Shown here: in pieces, positions 1-12,012 of the stretch
Numbering within the stretch: position 1 is the stretch's first letter
Layout: each line of letters starts with the position of its first letter
Origin: Isoetes taiwanensis
Taxonomy: Eukaryota > Streptophyta > Lycopodiopsida > Isoetales > Isoetaceae
Length of the DNA: 64,000 nt
Direction of reading: 5' to 3'
Assembly: GCA_021234155.1 (NCBI GenBank)
Contig: JAJEKV010000002.1
Coordinates: forward strand, 12,516,725-12,580,724
Made by a program: the position numbers and the translations under genes
Notes under the pieces: generated by a model
The model's input: only the letters and a program-made list of their open reading frames with translations
What the model was told of the DNA's origin: nothing
Database searches by the model: none

Positions 1-721
1 AAAGTTATAGGGAAAAACGGCGGCAATGAAGTTGTTAATCTTGCATTAATTGCGGTTTGATGTAGAGTACTCATTCTATTGGAGGATTCTTATGGGGACA
101 AAAGGAGATCTCAAATTACCTCTAATGAAACGCATAAAAGCAAGGGCCCGGTTGCTTTCTTTTCTTTGTTGTGACAATTTTGTAGATTTTTTGGCAGAGA
201 GTGTTTCCAACTTCTCTTGAAGATGCTCCTTTGCACAGGTGCCATTTTATCTTTCCCTTGTTCAACTTCTTTTGTCCAAAAGAATCCCAATCTCGATCCG
301 TGACATTATTTTCCAACCAAGCTTCTTCCTCGTGGGGCTTCACCCCCGAATTGCACAGACCTCTGATGGTGTGAAAATCATCCGCGCTCCATGCCTCCAT
401 CGTCAACAGTGAAACACCGTCGAGTTTTCGCCTGTGGGAAAAGGAGGGAGAAGGGCGTGACGGGCTTCGACGTCCGCGAGTTTCAGCACTTAAAGTGCTT
501 AAACGCTTCGCCAAAAGTTGTACCCCACTAGCGATTTTACACCCACCACCCAACTTTTAACTGCAAAATCTGTTGGAGATTGTTGGAGATGTAAGATAGG
601 TTTTCCAATCCGGATATGGAAGTGCTTGCATAGACCAGACCCTCATCCACACAACCCTAAAAATAATGGGAGGATATTGACACCCACCACACGATTTGCC
701 CCTTTTTCTAAAATCAACGGC
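1..721. other. no supported gene
   Basis: A 143-codon open frame lies on the minus strand at 122-553. It has no motif I recognise and its composition is unlike the flanks, so I do not call it a gene. A small cluster of AAGTGCTT-like words lies at about 485-505, next to GCCAAAAGTTGTACCCC; this resembles the left end of the transposon at 34.6-41.6 kb and may be a remnant of a related element. Confidence 0.3.
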
Positions 722-726
722 TAACA

Positions 727-850
727 AAATGGTGCACTCTAGAAATACTATTTAGTACACCTGGATGAATACGGCCACCAAATCATATGGAAACCTTAGA
801 GAAAACAGTACAAAAGCACAAAAAAAAACCCCCTGTTATAATGCTACATA
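727..850 (-). repeat. copy 1 of a ~120-bp dispersed repeat
   Basis: Read on the minus strand it starts with TAGCATTATAACAGGGGG and ends with TCTAGAGTGCACCATTTT. The same layout recurs at 42238-42355 and 45592-45712 on the plus strand, including the internal words TTTTGTAC, CTAAGGTTT and TATGATTT. It abuts the inverted repeat that begins at 851, so it probably inserted at, or defines, that boundary. Confidence 0.75.
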
Positions 851-1046
851 TTCAAGCTCGATTTGATATCAGAGGGCCGTGTTTTTTCATTTTGGCACTT
901 TTTACAGGAGCAGGTCAAGTTTAGGTTAGGGTTTTGAGAGGTCTATATTTCTTCTATGGCCACTATAGAAGATTCTAAGCTCTCCTATAAACATAGATTC
1001 AGAAGCTTTTTGCCATGGTGATTTAGACCTAGGGAGTCGCAGTTTT
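851..1046 (+). repeat. inverted repeat arm, partner at 5213-5412
   Basis: About 195 bases match the reverse complement of 5213-5412 at roughly 90% by eye. Shared blocks include GATTCTAAGCTCTCCTATAA, the GGCCGTGTTTTT segment and CGCCATGGCAAAAAGCTT read on the other strand. No coding potential. This is an old dispersed repeat present twice in opposite orientation about 4.4 kb apart. Confidence 0.75.
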
Positions 1047-1849
1047 GCTATCAATAGCAATTCAATCTTTGATTTGAATCTTAGCTTCGTATGTGGTATT
1101 AATCTCATTCTCCTTATATTTCTTGATGCCTATTGTTTGTTGCAGGCAAAATGCTTACTGTTCAGGAAATAATGTTGCAGTTCCTTCACAAATGCAAGAT
1201 GAGTATATGCTCCTTCACAAATGCAAGATGAGTATATGTTGATCTTGGGTTGAAATAATCACATAAATTCTTTGTGGTGCAAGATGATGCTTGACCTGAG
1301 TTTTAGAGAGTATTCAAAAATGTTTTTCATGATAAGTTGGCTGAGATAAGCAACAAAAATGATTGCTATGCACTTATCTGCATATACAAATACTTCATCA
1401 TCATCGTCATCGTCATTATTATTATTTTTAGTATATAACGATGTTTTTGTTCAGAATACCATGTAACATTATGAAGTACATGGATCTAGTGATCTCAATG
1501 GCTATATTGTAAAGGGTTCTATGATGTGCATATACTTAATGCGCATGATGGGCATATGCATAATGGACAGGGTCACAAACCTTAACACTTTGGCGAAAAG
1601 CTGGCGTTGGCAAGCCATGGCAATAATACCATGGGTGCTATGATGGGTAGACATGGTAAATATGGAATATTGAGAATGCTAAGGTAGGCAATTTCAAAAA
1701 TGCCTTTTAGTTCTGTGCATTTGTTGTGGAGTGTCGAGGTATCGCTGTCTCTTTGGGGCAGTTCTTCCTCCTCACTTGCTTTGTAACAATACAAGCAAGA
1801 CAAAAACAATGCCAAAGTACTTAAGAACAGAGCAAAACCCGAGTCGAGC
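1047..1849. other. non-coding, one short tandem duplication
   Basis: I see no gene. At about 1179-1238 a 29-base segment containing CCTTCACAAATGCAAGATG is repeated twice in tandem. A TCATCATCGTCATCG simple repeat lies near 1396-1425. Confidence 0.4.
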
Positions 1850-2950
1850 AGAAGAGACTAGACATATCCCCTGGTGCAATTAGACGTAACCTAACCAGGG
1901 GTTCCGAGGCCACCGATCAAGAATAAGTGCGCCACCTCCCGATAGATTGCCCATTTTCGACGCCTACTGAATCTTTTACATAACTCATCACGCCGAAGTT
2001 AATTGAACCGGGAAAGGTCTTCTGACCGAAAGGGGTGCCCTTTGAGGTGATTTCCATGTCAGCAGCGGCATAGCCGAATCACGGGATCAAAAATCGGTAT
2101 TAGAAGATGGCGCACGGCCGGGCCGATGAAAGCACCGACCGCCGACACGCCGAAAAGTTCGACGGACAGCGGATATAATATCCGTAAAAAAAATGTGCGC
2201 CAATTGGGCTTATCCGGAAAGGTGAGGCTATGTCCGGGACGCTTACTAGACGAAGTTGAACGGTCCCGCCGCACTAGCCCATACATGGATTCGTGTGCTA
2301 TCGGACGCCTGCGGGTGCCTCGCAGATGCATCCCCGAAGCCGCATCTGCAGACCAACAATGTGCTATTGGACGCTTTCTTGCCGTTCCCGCGTATGCTCC
2401 CCTGAAATGTATCTGCACCCGAACATTCACTCGGATGGGGCCTCTTCCGTACCGTCAATGCTTTACCGTCCTCAGGCCAGGCTGCATCGGCACTCCACTG
2501 CGGGACATGGCTATGGGTCGGTTGTACCGCGAAGTGCCTCGGCCCGTACTCATGGCATCCGAAGCGCAAGATGTGTGCCGATCTGTCCGGTGGCAAAGGG
2601 AGCTAGCAAAAGATGACCTATGTATTCTTTCATTAGGTGCTCCAATATTTCTAGAACCTCGCGTGCCCAACCGCCTAGAGGGAGTTGTAATAATTTGTGA
2701 ATCAGAAGGCTGCACTGCACTGATTGCATCCGGATTGAATTAGCAAGGGGATCGTGATGTGGCGGATTGGCAGGAGACCGGGGATGCATCCCTAAACCGT
2801 GGGTGTAGGGGGGGACAGTGTGGTGTAGCCTTTGCTGCCTTCTTCGCCATATCTTTCGCTTTGCGCGTCATGGCTAGGGGCGATGGATAAGCGGTGGGCA
2901 AGCAGAAAGAACAGTAAGAACAAGAAACAAAACCTGATGCTAAGAGAGAA
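1850..2950. other. GC-rich island of unknown origin
   Basis: This stretch is clearly more GC-rich and CpG-rich than both flanks. Open frames run in several frames on both strands (for example 2126-2743 plus, 2059-2430 minus), as expected from low TA content and not from one real gene. I recognise no protein motif. It could be part of an old transposon or a transferred fragment; nothing here decides between them. Confidence 0.3.
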
Positions 2951-3699
2951 GGAGTCGGTGATGTCACAAAATTCCTCTTTGTAGAATCGGGTGGCTTGAT
3001 GCTGGCCCCTGTACAGATAGATTGTGCTAGGCAGGATCGTACCAAGACCTTACAGGTCATGCAGAATTCCTTACAGATCATGCAAGCTGTTGAGGCAGAT
3101 GAATCAGCCGGTCTATGGAGCAAAGAGGCAACGACCAACAAATAGGCAAAATGGATGGTTACTATATCATGGTTCAAGATATACTATAGCAGCATCCAAA
3201 ATATACTGTAGCACTCTAACATCAGAATCGGAACCTGTTATTCTGATCACATTAGTGACAAAAACAGTCGACTTGCAAACAGTTTGGAGATCAGTGTCAA
3301 AATTCTGAAAAGGGAGCAGCTACCCCTTCTTACAGCCAATGACCAGATGTGATAGCAGGGAAATTCCCATAACATCAGCCCAGTGACCAATTTTTAAAAG
3401 TAGAAATGGATACAGATTCTTAGATCAGACTCTTTTCTTTTCCTAAACCATTTGATGAAGGCTTTGAATGGATTCTAATAAGAGTAGAGTAATTAATCCG
3501 TACAGTATTTTGAGCCATTGTTATTATATTTGCTATAACCCAGTGGACCAATTGGATGGTTAGATGTGCTTCATTGTTAATCTGTTGGAATACAGTCTAC
3601 CTCAATCTACTCTATTTTTGTTTGTCACTTGTTCTACAACTGAAATAATTGTTGTGAGATTAATAAAACCACCCAAATTCCATTAAGTCGTATCAAAGA
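2951..3699. other. nothing recognised
   Basis: AT-rich sequence without a supportable open frame, motif or repeat structure that I could see. Confidence 0.3.
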
Positions 3700-4345
3700 T
3701 AGTGCTGACACGTCGAAATTCTGGCGTCGAGGTCATTCCTGTAAAAAGACAAATCATTAACCTAACGAGGGAACATAAGATATATAGTGAAATTGAAGTC
3801 GTTCCCTTGTTTGTACTTATAGGCCATATAAGAATTCCATGACTACCATGAGTCTATTCCTAGGTTTTCCTCGATAGTGGGCTAAAAGTATTATGTGACT
3901 ATCTGGAGAAAATTATCTTAGAAAATTTGTTACTAGTTTCTTAAAGGACCTTAAAATGCTCTGGATAAAAGTCTTTTCCCTAGGACGTAAAAGGTTTTCT
4001 CAATACTTGGTTGCCACGTTGTTGCAAGGAGGCATTGCTGAGACGTCAAAATCTTGGCGTCGATGTCATTCCTGTCAAAAAACCGACAATTAACCTAAGG
4101 GAGGAACACAAGGGTCAAAATAAATAGTGAAATTTAAGCCGAGCTTAATCAAATGCTCGTAGGCCATATAAGAATGCCAATGGTTACCATGAGCCTATTG
4201 CTAAGGCTTCCTTCAATAGTGGGCCAAACTATTATCTTACTATTTGGAACAAAAAGGAAAATTGCCTTAAACTTGTTAGTAAGTTTTGCTAGAAGAATAG
4301 AAATCTTTTCCCTAGAACGTAAAAAGTTTCTTTTGCCACGTTCAT
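3700..4345 (+). repeat. two tandem ~330-bp diverged units
   Basis: Unit 1 (about 3700-4030) and unit 2 (about 4033-4345) share an ordered series of words: GACACGTC / GAGACGTC, GGCGTCGA.GTCATTCCTGT, ATTAACCTAA, AGGCCATATAAGAAT, ACCATGAG.CTATT, ATAGTGGGC, TCTTTTCCCTAG and TTGCCACGTT. Identity is roughly 75-80% by eye. No coding content; unit 2 contains a 69-codon frame that I regard as chance. Confidence 0.7.
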
Positions 4346-5212
4346 ATTTGGCCTACAAATAAGACATGTAATGACTAGAAGTGTCCAACAACACAATGAA
4401 AACATAGTTTTGTTTTGTTATAGTTTTGTTTTGTTATTAGCCAGATTCGACCGTGGAAATGAGACGAGTGTCAGTTCTATCTGAACCAATTTTGCAATGG
4501 CACGTAATAACTAGCACTGTTTTGGTCATTGCAAGAGTTAGCAATTACCAAAACACCTCCTAAAACCAAAAATGTTGCTGCTTTAACTCCAAAATGCTCG
4601 CTTAATTGACAGGAGTGATCCTCTGGCCTTTAAAGCTTGAATCATTGGATGGCCGTAAATATACTCTGGGATGTGGTTAACCCGGACACATGTCTGGGTT
4701 AACCACTGTTGCTCAGTTTCAAGCTCAAAATCAATGGTTTCTGCATGTTTTTTCACTGATCTTGCTTGATTCGTGCTTAAATCTCCTGCTCTCTTGATAG
4801 AATGAGGTTTTTAGGGGCTAGCAAGGCGATTCCAATCGTGTTTGAACTGGATTAAACTATTCAAGAAGTTGATTGCAAGCTCTATTCAAAGATTAGCATG
4901 CCAAAACACGGTGCTCAGTTCACCATGTGGTTATCTTGACCAAAAAACAGTGGTTAGCTCAGACAAAAGTTTGGTTAGCTCGGACATGACAGTGGTTAAC
5001 CTGGACATATTTGGGTTTACCGCATCTGGGAGTAGATATACGGTGTTTCCAAATTCCACACAAATATTGGTGTCGATTCTCCTAAAAACATGATCTTAGA
5101 TGTCTGTTCTGAATTGAAATCATATTGCCACTGCCGTAGTGGAATTAGAGAGTGATCGCCCTAAAAAAAGAAGCCGCAAGTTGAAATATCAGAGAGAAGT
5201 GGCGTTGCCACA
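4346..5212. other. non-coding with GGTTAAC palindrome cluster
   Basis: No gene supported. An imperfect palindrome with GTTAACCC / GGGTTAAC arms lies at about 4676-4704. The related words GGTTAGCTC.GACA and GGTTAACCTGGACA recur three times at about 4950-5010, so a short repeat motif seems to have spread locally. Confidence 0.4.
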
Positions 5213-5412
5213 TGTGGAAGCGACTCCCTAGGTCTAAATCGCCATGGCAAAAAGCTTATGAATCCATGTTTATAGGAGAGCTTAGAATCTTCTATAATGG
5301 CTACAGAAGAAATATAGACCTTTCAAAACCCTAACCTAAAACTTGAGCTACTCATGTAAAAAGTGCCAAAATGGAAAAACACGGCCCTCTCATATCAAGT
5401 CGAGCTTGAAAA
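5213..5412 (-). repeat. inverted repeat arm, partner at 851-1046
   Basis: Reverse-complement copy of 851-1046. Here the sequence continues past the point where the first copy meets the 120-bp repeat (727-850), giving a reference for the state without that repeat. Confidence 0.75.
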
Positions 5413-5765
5413 CATGAAAGAATGAAAGGGTTTTTAGAAATTCCTGCCTAGGAGCTCTGAATCTGGGCTTAGAAGAAGCTTATGGAATTGGCATCCGCAA
5501 ATTTGACAAAAGTCGCTTGCTACCTTTGAACAACTCTACCTGCACCAGAAATTTCACCTTCTAAAGTGCAGGGTCAAATTCAAATCCCAATATCGACCCC
5601 AAAAAAAACCAATACCAAAATATAACAAAGGTAAAGATTCTCTAAAGCCCTATTTTCATATGCGTCTCTGCACACTACACCCCATAAACCATTGAAACCT
5701 TAACATACGGTTTCATCAACTAGCAAACCGTAATGGTAGAAGCAGATGCGAGATTTGAGGTGTGG

Positions 5766-5847
5766 TCATAACATAACATAATATAACATAACATAACATA
5801 ACATAACATAACATAACATAACATAACATAACATAACATAACATAAC
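5766..5847 (+). repeat. (ACATA)n pentanucleotide microsatellite
   Basis: About sixteen units of ACATA with one ATATA variant near the start. It creates an open frame on the minus strand with repeated LCYVM residues, which is an artefact. Just downstream the words GCCACATCCCCTTGTTTTAT occur twice (about 5889-5940). Confidence 0.95.
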
Positions 5848-8800
5848 CATCCCATTCTTTTCTACCCCATTCATGAGGGCAACTTGTCATGCCACATCCC
5901 CTTGTTTTATGCACATCGTGCCACATCCCCTTGTTTTATCCACCCTTATTTGGCTATCCACCAATGATATTTGAAAGTGGTAATCTATAAATCACATGTT
6001 CCAACTATTATGAATAATATTTGAAAGTGGCAATCTATAAATCACGTTAAAAAAATCCAAACCAAATGCTTCCTCAAGGACTACCAATGTTGGGAAGCCC
6101 TATCGAAAGATTATCCTAATGTTTCATCAAATAGCTTGATATTTCCAGTTCTCAATCAGAAATTTGTATTACCCTTTATGAATATGCATAAAAATCTACC
6201 GAAAATTTTCCTGGGATATATCACCTCAACAATTACCTCAACCGGAGATTCCTAGTTTCAACTAGAACAAACCTTCTCTACCCCTAATTTGCTCAAAAAA
6301 TGTCGCCAGCAACTTGGATGGCAAGAACCTGTGGCTAGGGTAGTTCTAGAAATAGGCGGCTGCCCCTACTCTCCATATCTGGCATTGTCGCTTTCCCTTC
6401 AGATCTTTTATTAGAATTTAGCACCCCTGCTCTCCATATCCGGCATTGTCACTCTCCCTTTATATCTTTTATTTAGAATTTAGCTAGTAGCAGGTTATAA
6501 ACCACTTTGATGGTGGAAATTTAAAAGCTTTTTTAGTTCAGGTTTTTGAAGCAGCATCAATGTAGTTCTTCCTAGTTTCTTGTCGGTAAGGCTCTAATGT
6601 GGCAATTTGCTCTCCTACTTCTTATTGAGGCATTATTTGTTTATCTGGATGTTGGATTTCCTTTGCCCTTCAAGCAAAAGCACGTCAAAAAGGCGTGGAT
6701 GCCTATAAGATGGAGTAAATTTTTAGGCAAATCTAGAAAGTGGTGCAATTTCAGTTTCTTGCAGTTTCAAATTTTAATTATCAAGTTCTTTCACATTTGA
6801 AAATTTTCTTCTTCGCAATCCTTCTCTCTCGTAGATGGGTCTGGAATGTGTATTAGATGTTTAGAAAATTCTTTTTCTGTGAATGGATAAATGTGGATCT
6901 TGAGGCATTTTTGGAAATTGGTTTGATAAGAGAACATGTTTTAAGGTGGACTACACATGAAGACATTTTAACACTTGATTTCCTATCTCAAGTACTGCTA
7001 TGCTTAAGTAGTTGCCTCTCAAATGCTGATGTTTGATTGACTTCGGTACTGCTATACCAAGAACCTCATAACAAATATAAGCACTGATGTGCTTGAATAG
7101 TTGTGCTCAATGGTTATATGTTCGAGTGAGAGAGAGTCTCTTGATTCTCATTGTACTTGCTAGCGCTTTACAAATATGGAGCTTTTGTCCTCTTCTCAGC
7201 ATTCAGGTAGATTTATATGAGTCTGCTAGATGATCTGAATCATTTGGGGGGTTCAGGACTTGTCGTATCATCATGTACCTTTTGGTTACCAAGTGTATGA
7301 GCTACTGAGCAGTCTATGGGGCAGTATGTATATCAACGCAGAGCAATTAAAAGAAGTTTTCACAAGTAGAGAAACAAGATGTTGAGAACACTCATGTAGT
7401 ATTTCTCTATGAGCATTGGAACATTGTACTTTTTATCTTATATATACAGCATTATTGTGGCAGAACATTCTTGTGTTTTAAAGATAGAGTTTTTATCTAA
7501 TATTTTCCAGAAACAACCAACTCTATAATGCCATTTTCCAAATAGAATACAATATCTAATCTATTGCATCATAACTATATAAGAATAATGGTAGAAACCA
7601 TTTTGTATTCTAGAGATAGAATTCATATGCTAAATTTCACAAACGAACAACTCTCAAAGCCTTATTCAAGCTGATATACCGGATCTAAGTTTTTTAGCAA
7701 GTAAATCTCATAAATGGAATTAACATGATCAAAACTTTCTCGTTGAGAAATAAAGTCTCCATGTTGGAACGAGCTTGCTTGAAGTCGAACCTAGTTACCT
7801 GCAGTTAAACAACCAAAGATTAGCTTGATGAGGGTAATTAAGGAAGAACTAGCAGGTAAGCTATTTGTTTCTTGGGTATTCCCCTTAACCATGTCTTTAG
7901 TCGTAATAATGTATGCATGCAAACTTGGAGTACAACTCAAATATCTAAGTATTTTCAGCTGTCACAATTCTGCTCTGTAGCAGAACCGCATATGGCCTTG
8001 TTGCATAGTCTGCATGTAGCAGCAAGAAACTCCCTTACCTTTGAGTCAGAAGAACTCTTTTACCTTCCATACTCTGGTTGCTAGACTATAGCAATGCATA
8101 GTAAAAAAGAACAACCATATATCCCTTTTGTTGATCATAGCCTCCTTCTCATGTTCAGCTAGCAGTAAACTGCAAGTATTACCATGTTTCCATACTGCTA
8201 CTGCTTATCGTAAGCACTTTATACATACAACCAATGCTAGGGCTATAATTTCATAAGACAAATGCATAATGCCATGCTATTCAATTGTAATATAGCAAAG
8301 AACTTAGATCCATATAATATCTTATGTAATTTTAACTTCTAGCTCAGAATAATCAAATCTAAGCAGTGATATTTTATAATAATGTATAAATTGGTATGAT
8401 TAACTCAATAGCTAAGCTTATAGATTCAAGTGGCAACAACCAACTCTACATGACAGATTTGTGAACATCATATTCAATGGGAAAACTTAAATGGAACCTG
8501 ATTATTGTGCACATTAGTGATAAATCCTGTTGATTTAGTAGCACTTTTGTTGCCTTCTAAATTCGTTTGCTCATAGTCAGCACTTGTATTGTTGATCTCA
8601 AGGTCAGCCAGAATTTCCACTGGTTTAGTGAGTTTACCTTTCATAGATTTGCAGGAAGCAATTTTGCAGGAATGGAATGTGCTCAAAACCTAGCATGGGT
8701 GTAGCACAAAATAGGTCTAGAAGTGCCGGATTGATGCCATTTATGTGAATCTCTCGGCACTGTACCAAATATCAGTTCTTGGTCTGTAAAAGCCCTTAAG

Positions 8801-8976
8801 CAATTTGCTTTCTGTTGCATGCATAATTCCAGATGTAATTTTTACCTCTATTTTTAATAAACAAGTACTGGCAGTTTGTTGTTGGCAAATATCCAGAGCT
8901 CTGTCCACAGATCATCAGACGAAACCCTAACTCTGTTAAGCAATTCTAAAAGGCATTTTTTTTTGAAGAGTTGTGT
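5848..8976. other. long non-coding AT-rich stretch
   Basis: About 3.1 kb without a supportable gene. Small open frames (6597-6800, 7872-8084, 8474-8686 minus) lack motifs and any consistent splice context. At about 6360-6480 the phrase CCATAT.(T/C)GGCATTGTC.CT followed by ATCTTTTATT.AGAATTTAGC is repeated twice. Confidence 0.35.
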
Positions 8977-9012
8977 CGTCCGCGGACGATAAAATCTTTA
9001 TCTTATCTTCTT
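8977..9012 (+). mobile_element. 3' terminus of a severely truncated LINE
   Basis: The core CGTCCGCGGACGATAAAA followed by a TTATC-type tail matches, in the opposite orientation, the 3' ends of the two larger LINEs at 33.2 kb and 54.5 kb. Those read TCCGTGGACGATAAAA and TCCATGGACGTTAAAA before their own simple-repeat tails. Only a few dozen bases are left, as expected for extreme 5' truncation. A chance match of this length is possible. Confidence 0.4.
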
Positions 9013-9272
9013 AAAAACTCGCAGATTCCTTCTATTTTCTTATATAGACTCGATCCTTTCCTTTAATTTAGTAAAGGTCATGACCCCTTTTGATACAAAG
9101 ACCCTTCAAGTCGCATTTAATTAAAGTGGGTCACATGCCATTCCCATTTTTTTTGGAACCTTGTTATTTTACACAAAAAGGACATGCAAAACTTTTAAAG
9201 CTGCATTATTGCTTTACAAGATGCCTTTTTTCATGTGTGGGAAAAAAATGTTTAAGGAAAATTACGTGGTCT

Positions 9273-9940
9273 ACTTTTCTCGGTTAGCGGGTCGAGAAGA
9301 TAAAGAGCACAGCTAAAATCAATGGAAATGCTATCTCTCTGTAAATAAAGTGCTAATCTGCCCTGAATTTTTATACATAAATAATTTCATTACATTGTTT
9401 ACAGACTGGGAATAACGTGAGAAGCAAGGTCCGAGGTGTTCCAAGCCACGAGAACAACTTGAAGAGAATAGAAATCTGAACGCGATGTCCTGTCCAATGC
9501 ATGTCATCAACCTCTTCTCGTCCTCTTTCTTCAATGAACGGGTCTTTCCATGGCTCCTGATCATGTCCTTTTTGTTCGCGACCTGTATTGGAAAAGGCAA
9601 AATCAAGTTAATGCAATTGATGCTACAGACAATACAAATAAAAAAACAACCAATTCTAAGGGCCATGCCTTTCTCGACTAGTCGAGAAAGGCAGCTTAGA
9701 GTGAAAAAACGCAAGTCTGAGACCTTTTCTCGACTCGTGAGTCGAGAAAGGAAGCTTAGAATAAAAAAGGCAGGTCTGAGGGCCTTTCTCGATTCGCGAG
9801 TCGAGAAACGTAGCTCAAAGCCAAAAAAAAAAAAACTTTTTTTTTCTTTTTTTTGAAGTAGAAAAAGAGGGTCAGTCTGAGGGCTAGTTTCTCGGCTCAT
9901 AGGTCTGAGGGGGCCTTTCTCGACTCAGCTCGGAGTGAAA
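9273..9940. repeat. array of TCTCGA palindromic hairpins
   Basis: At 9666-9693 lies a perfect 28-base palindrome centred on CTAG. It is followed at 9726-9749 (arms TTTCTCGACTC / GAGTCGAGAAA, 2-base spacer) and 9785-9808 (same arms, one mismatch) by further hairpins, spaced 57-59 bases centre to centre. Each is followed by AGCTTAGA or AGCTCAAA and a GTCTGAG word. A weaker member lies upstream at 9273-9300 (TTCTCG / CGAGAA), and two broken half-units lie at about 9885-9935. A 189-codon minus-strand frame across this array is a by-product of the repeats. Confidence 0.85.
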
Positions 9941-10019
9941 AATACCAAACTTTTACAAACTCCAAACTAAATAAAAATGTCTTCAATACACATGACTATG
10001 AAAAAAAATTAGGGTGTTC

Positions 10020-10165
10020 TTAAAGATGCATAGAGGTATAAAAACTGCATGGATTAGACCTATGAAAGCCCATTGAAATGACCTATGTAAATCTATGCAT
10101 TAAACCTGAAAACTAAATCTATGCATTAAACCTGAAAACCTATTTAAACCTATGTAAACCTATGC
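10020..10165 (+). repeat. short AAACCTATG-type tandem repeats
   Basis: The words AAATCTATGCATTAAACCTG (twice in a row, about 10087-10137) and AAACCTATGTAAACCTATG make a short degenerate tandem repeat. No coding content. Confidence 0.6.
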
Positions 10166-10404
10166 CAAATAGATATATGTATAGTATTATATACGTGTAG
10201 CAAGAAATAGCCATTATTAAAACCTTTATTCTTTTCGAATAATGTACGGGTTATTGTATAAAAAATATTATGTTCGAAAAAGATGGAGGTTTTAATAATA
10301 CGATGAGCTAAACAATAAGCTCGAATAAAATAAACAATATAGACAATATAATATCCCATTAGCGTTACAAAAATATCCTATTGGCCACTCTATACTCCGC
10401 TCTA

Positions 10405-10492
10405 TCATAAACCAGCATGCAGGGGATTTGAACCCCCTACCAGAGTAGGCAGAACCAAAGCACTTCCAAACTTGCACACATTTCCTACACCT
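10405..10492 (-). other. degenerate tRNA-like sequence
   Basis: On the minus strand a canonical B box (GGTTCAAATCC) sits in a five-pair T stem. The following seven bases (GCATGCT) pair six of seven with TGTGTGC about 60 bases upstream. The D and anticodon arms are not convincing and the span is short (about 67 nt), so I do not call a functional tRNA. A decayed tRNA or the head of a tRNA-derived SINE is the likely reading. Confidence 0.3.
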
Positions 10493-11979
10493 TCAAATGT
10501 GGGCTTACAGAGAACCATGTTTTGCCTAATGAACTCCAGCCAGCAATCCACATGAGTGCCTGCCAAAACTAGCAAACAAGGAGCTCAAATATCTCAGGAA
10601 AGGTCGCACTTCATTTCAGATTTGTTAAACATGGCATCATGGCCGAACACAAACCACAAACCTGGAACCATTATGGAGCCAACATTTCACATAAAACTTG
10701 TACTTCCCATCTACAATCTACAATCAATTAAAAGTTGCAGCATACCACAACAGCAATTATCGTACAAGAACCATTACTTAGTCTTGTATCCGAACACTGA
10801 ACCATAAAGTGTGACGTCTGTTTCAATTTATCCAAGTCAAATATATACATTTCAGCAATCCATACCTGTAATATCCTTGCCTTTCATATGTGCCTGCCAA
10901 AAAGCACCAAGCAACTAGCTTAAATATTTCAAATATAACTTCTAACTTATTTCAAATTTCTTAGAAAAATATCACAGCGATACCTTCTTTGCACATTTCC
11001 CTAAACTTTGAGAATCTGTACATTCACCATAATTCAGCTTCCATAATCTTCACACAAATGAAACAAGATTGGCACCAAATAAACCCCCCATAAAATAAGA
11101 CAAGGTTGGTCCAACATAGGATGTTGTGTATCCTGTAATTGCAGTAGATATGGTCATCATGAATGCGCTGAAGTGGCAATAGAAATCTGGCGTAATCTGG
11201 CGTGAGGCAAGAGCTAGCCGGATACAAGGCCAACTAACAGATTCAAGGAGGCAAGAGAAGCAATGCAGACGACAGGGTTTTTATTACAAAGAAATTTGTA
11301 GAAAAGATCAGGAATGAGAATAATCTAGCATGAACAAGCAATCCTGAGCAATGCTGTAGATGCACAAAGGAATTTGTCATAGCATAAGTAATTGTCGCAA
11401 CCAGCAATTCATCATGTCAAGTTTCCTCAAGACCATGGCCAGGTTCTAGAAATACAGCTGAGAAGCTGCAGGATGCCTCAAAGAGTACACTAACATGACA
11501 CGAGAGTTGCACCAAACGTAGTTTTCAACCTACCTGAGTGCTCGAAAGAAACAAAGGGGTTTCAAGCAAGTTTTTGTTGCAAAGTCATAGCTGGTCTTGA
11601 GCTGGTCTTTGTGTCAAGATAGCCCTGAGCTCATTACCATTACCTCAATCCGGAGCTGCGATATAAATCCGGGCCGCTCAAACAATAAGGCAGCAACAAA
11701 TTTCACCTAAGACAGACCTAAATCCGGAGCTCGCATTTAAAACCGGGCCATGCCGACCCCCTCGCCCAAGCGTCAACGTGCTGCATCAAAACCGACATCC
11801 GGAACACTGCCTCAGCTACTGGATTTGCCCTTCACAATGAGTTCGCCATTCCTTCTCACGAAAAATCGGACTTCCCTGTCCACCGTCAGATTTATATGTA
11901 TATTTATACGAATACCCATCCCTAACCTTCATAAATCTTAGGTTACAAAATACCCATTTCACAACTTTTACACCTTACA
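10493..11979. other. nothing recognised
   Basis: AT-rich sequence with small frames only. Two similar phrases, ATCCGGAGCTGCGATATAAA near 11650 and ATCCGGAGCTCGCATTTAAA near 11720, each lead into a CCGGGCC word; their meaning is unclear. Confidence 0.3.
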
Positions 11980-12012
11980 AGGAGTTTATCGCGGCGGCCA
12001 AGGCCGCCGCGT
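11980..12012. repeat. GC-rich palindrome GCGGCGGCC/GGCCGCCGC
   Basis: TTTATCGCGGCGGCC followed by AA and GGCCGCCGCG forms a 10-bp GC-only stem in an AT-rich setting. The same stem with the same TTTATC prefix occurs at 17438-17463. A half-site (GAGGCCGCCGCGCATGTTT) lies at about 12667, so 11980-12690 may be one element bounded by these words. Confidence 0.7.

Noticed and set aside
2059-2743. Overlapping frames of up to 205 codons in the GC-rich island
   Set aside because: Multiple frames on both strands are open, which reflects composition; no motif or consistent start.
9331-9900. 189-codon minus-strand frame
   Set aside because: It crosses the palindrome array and an A-run; the protein is a repeat translation without motifs.
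10405-10492. Functional tRNA gene on the minus strand
   Set aside because: Only the T arm and most of the acceptor stem fold; D and anticodon arms are not convincing and the length is short.
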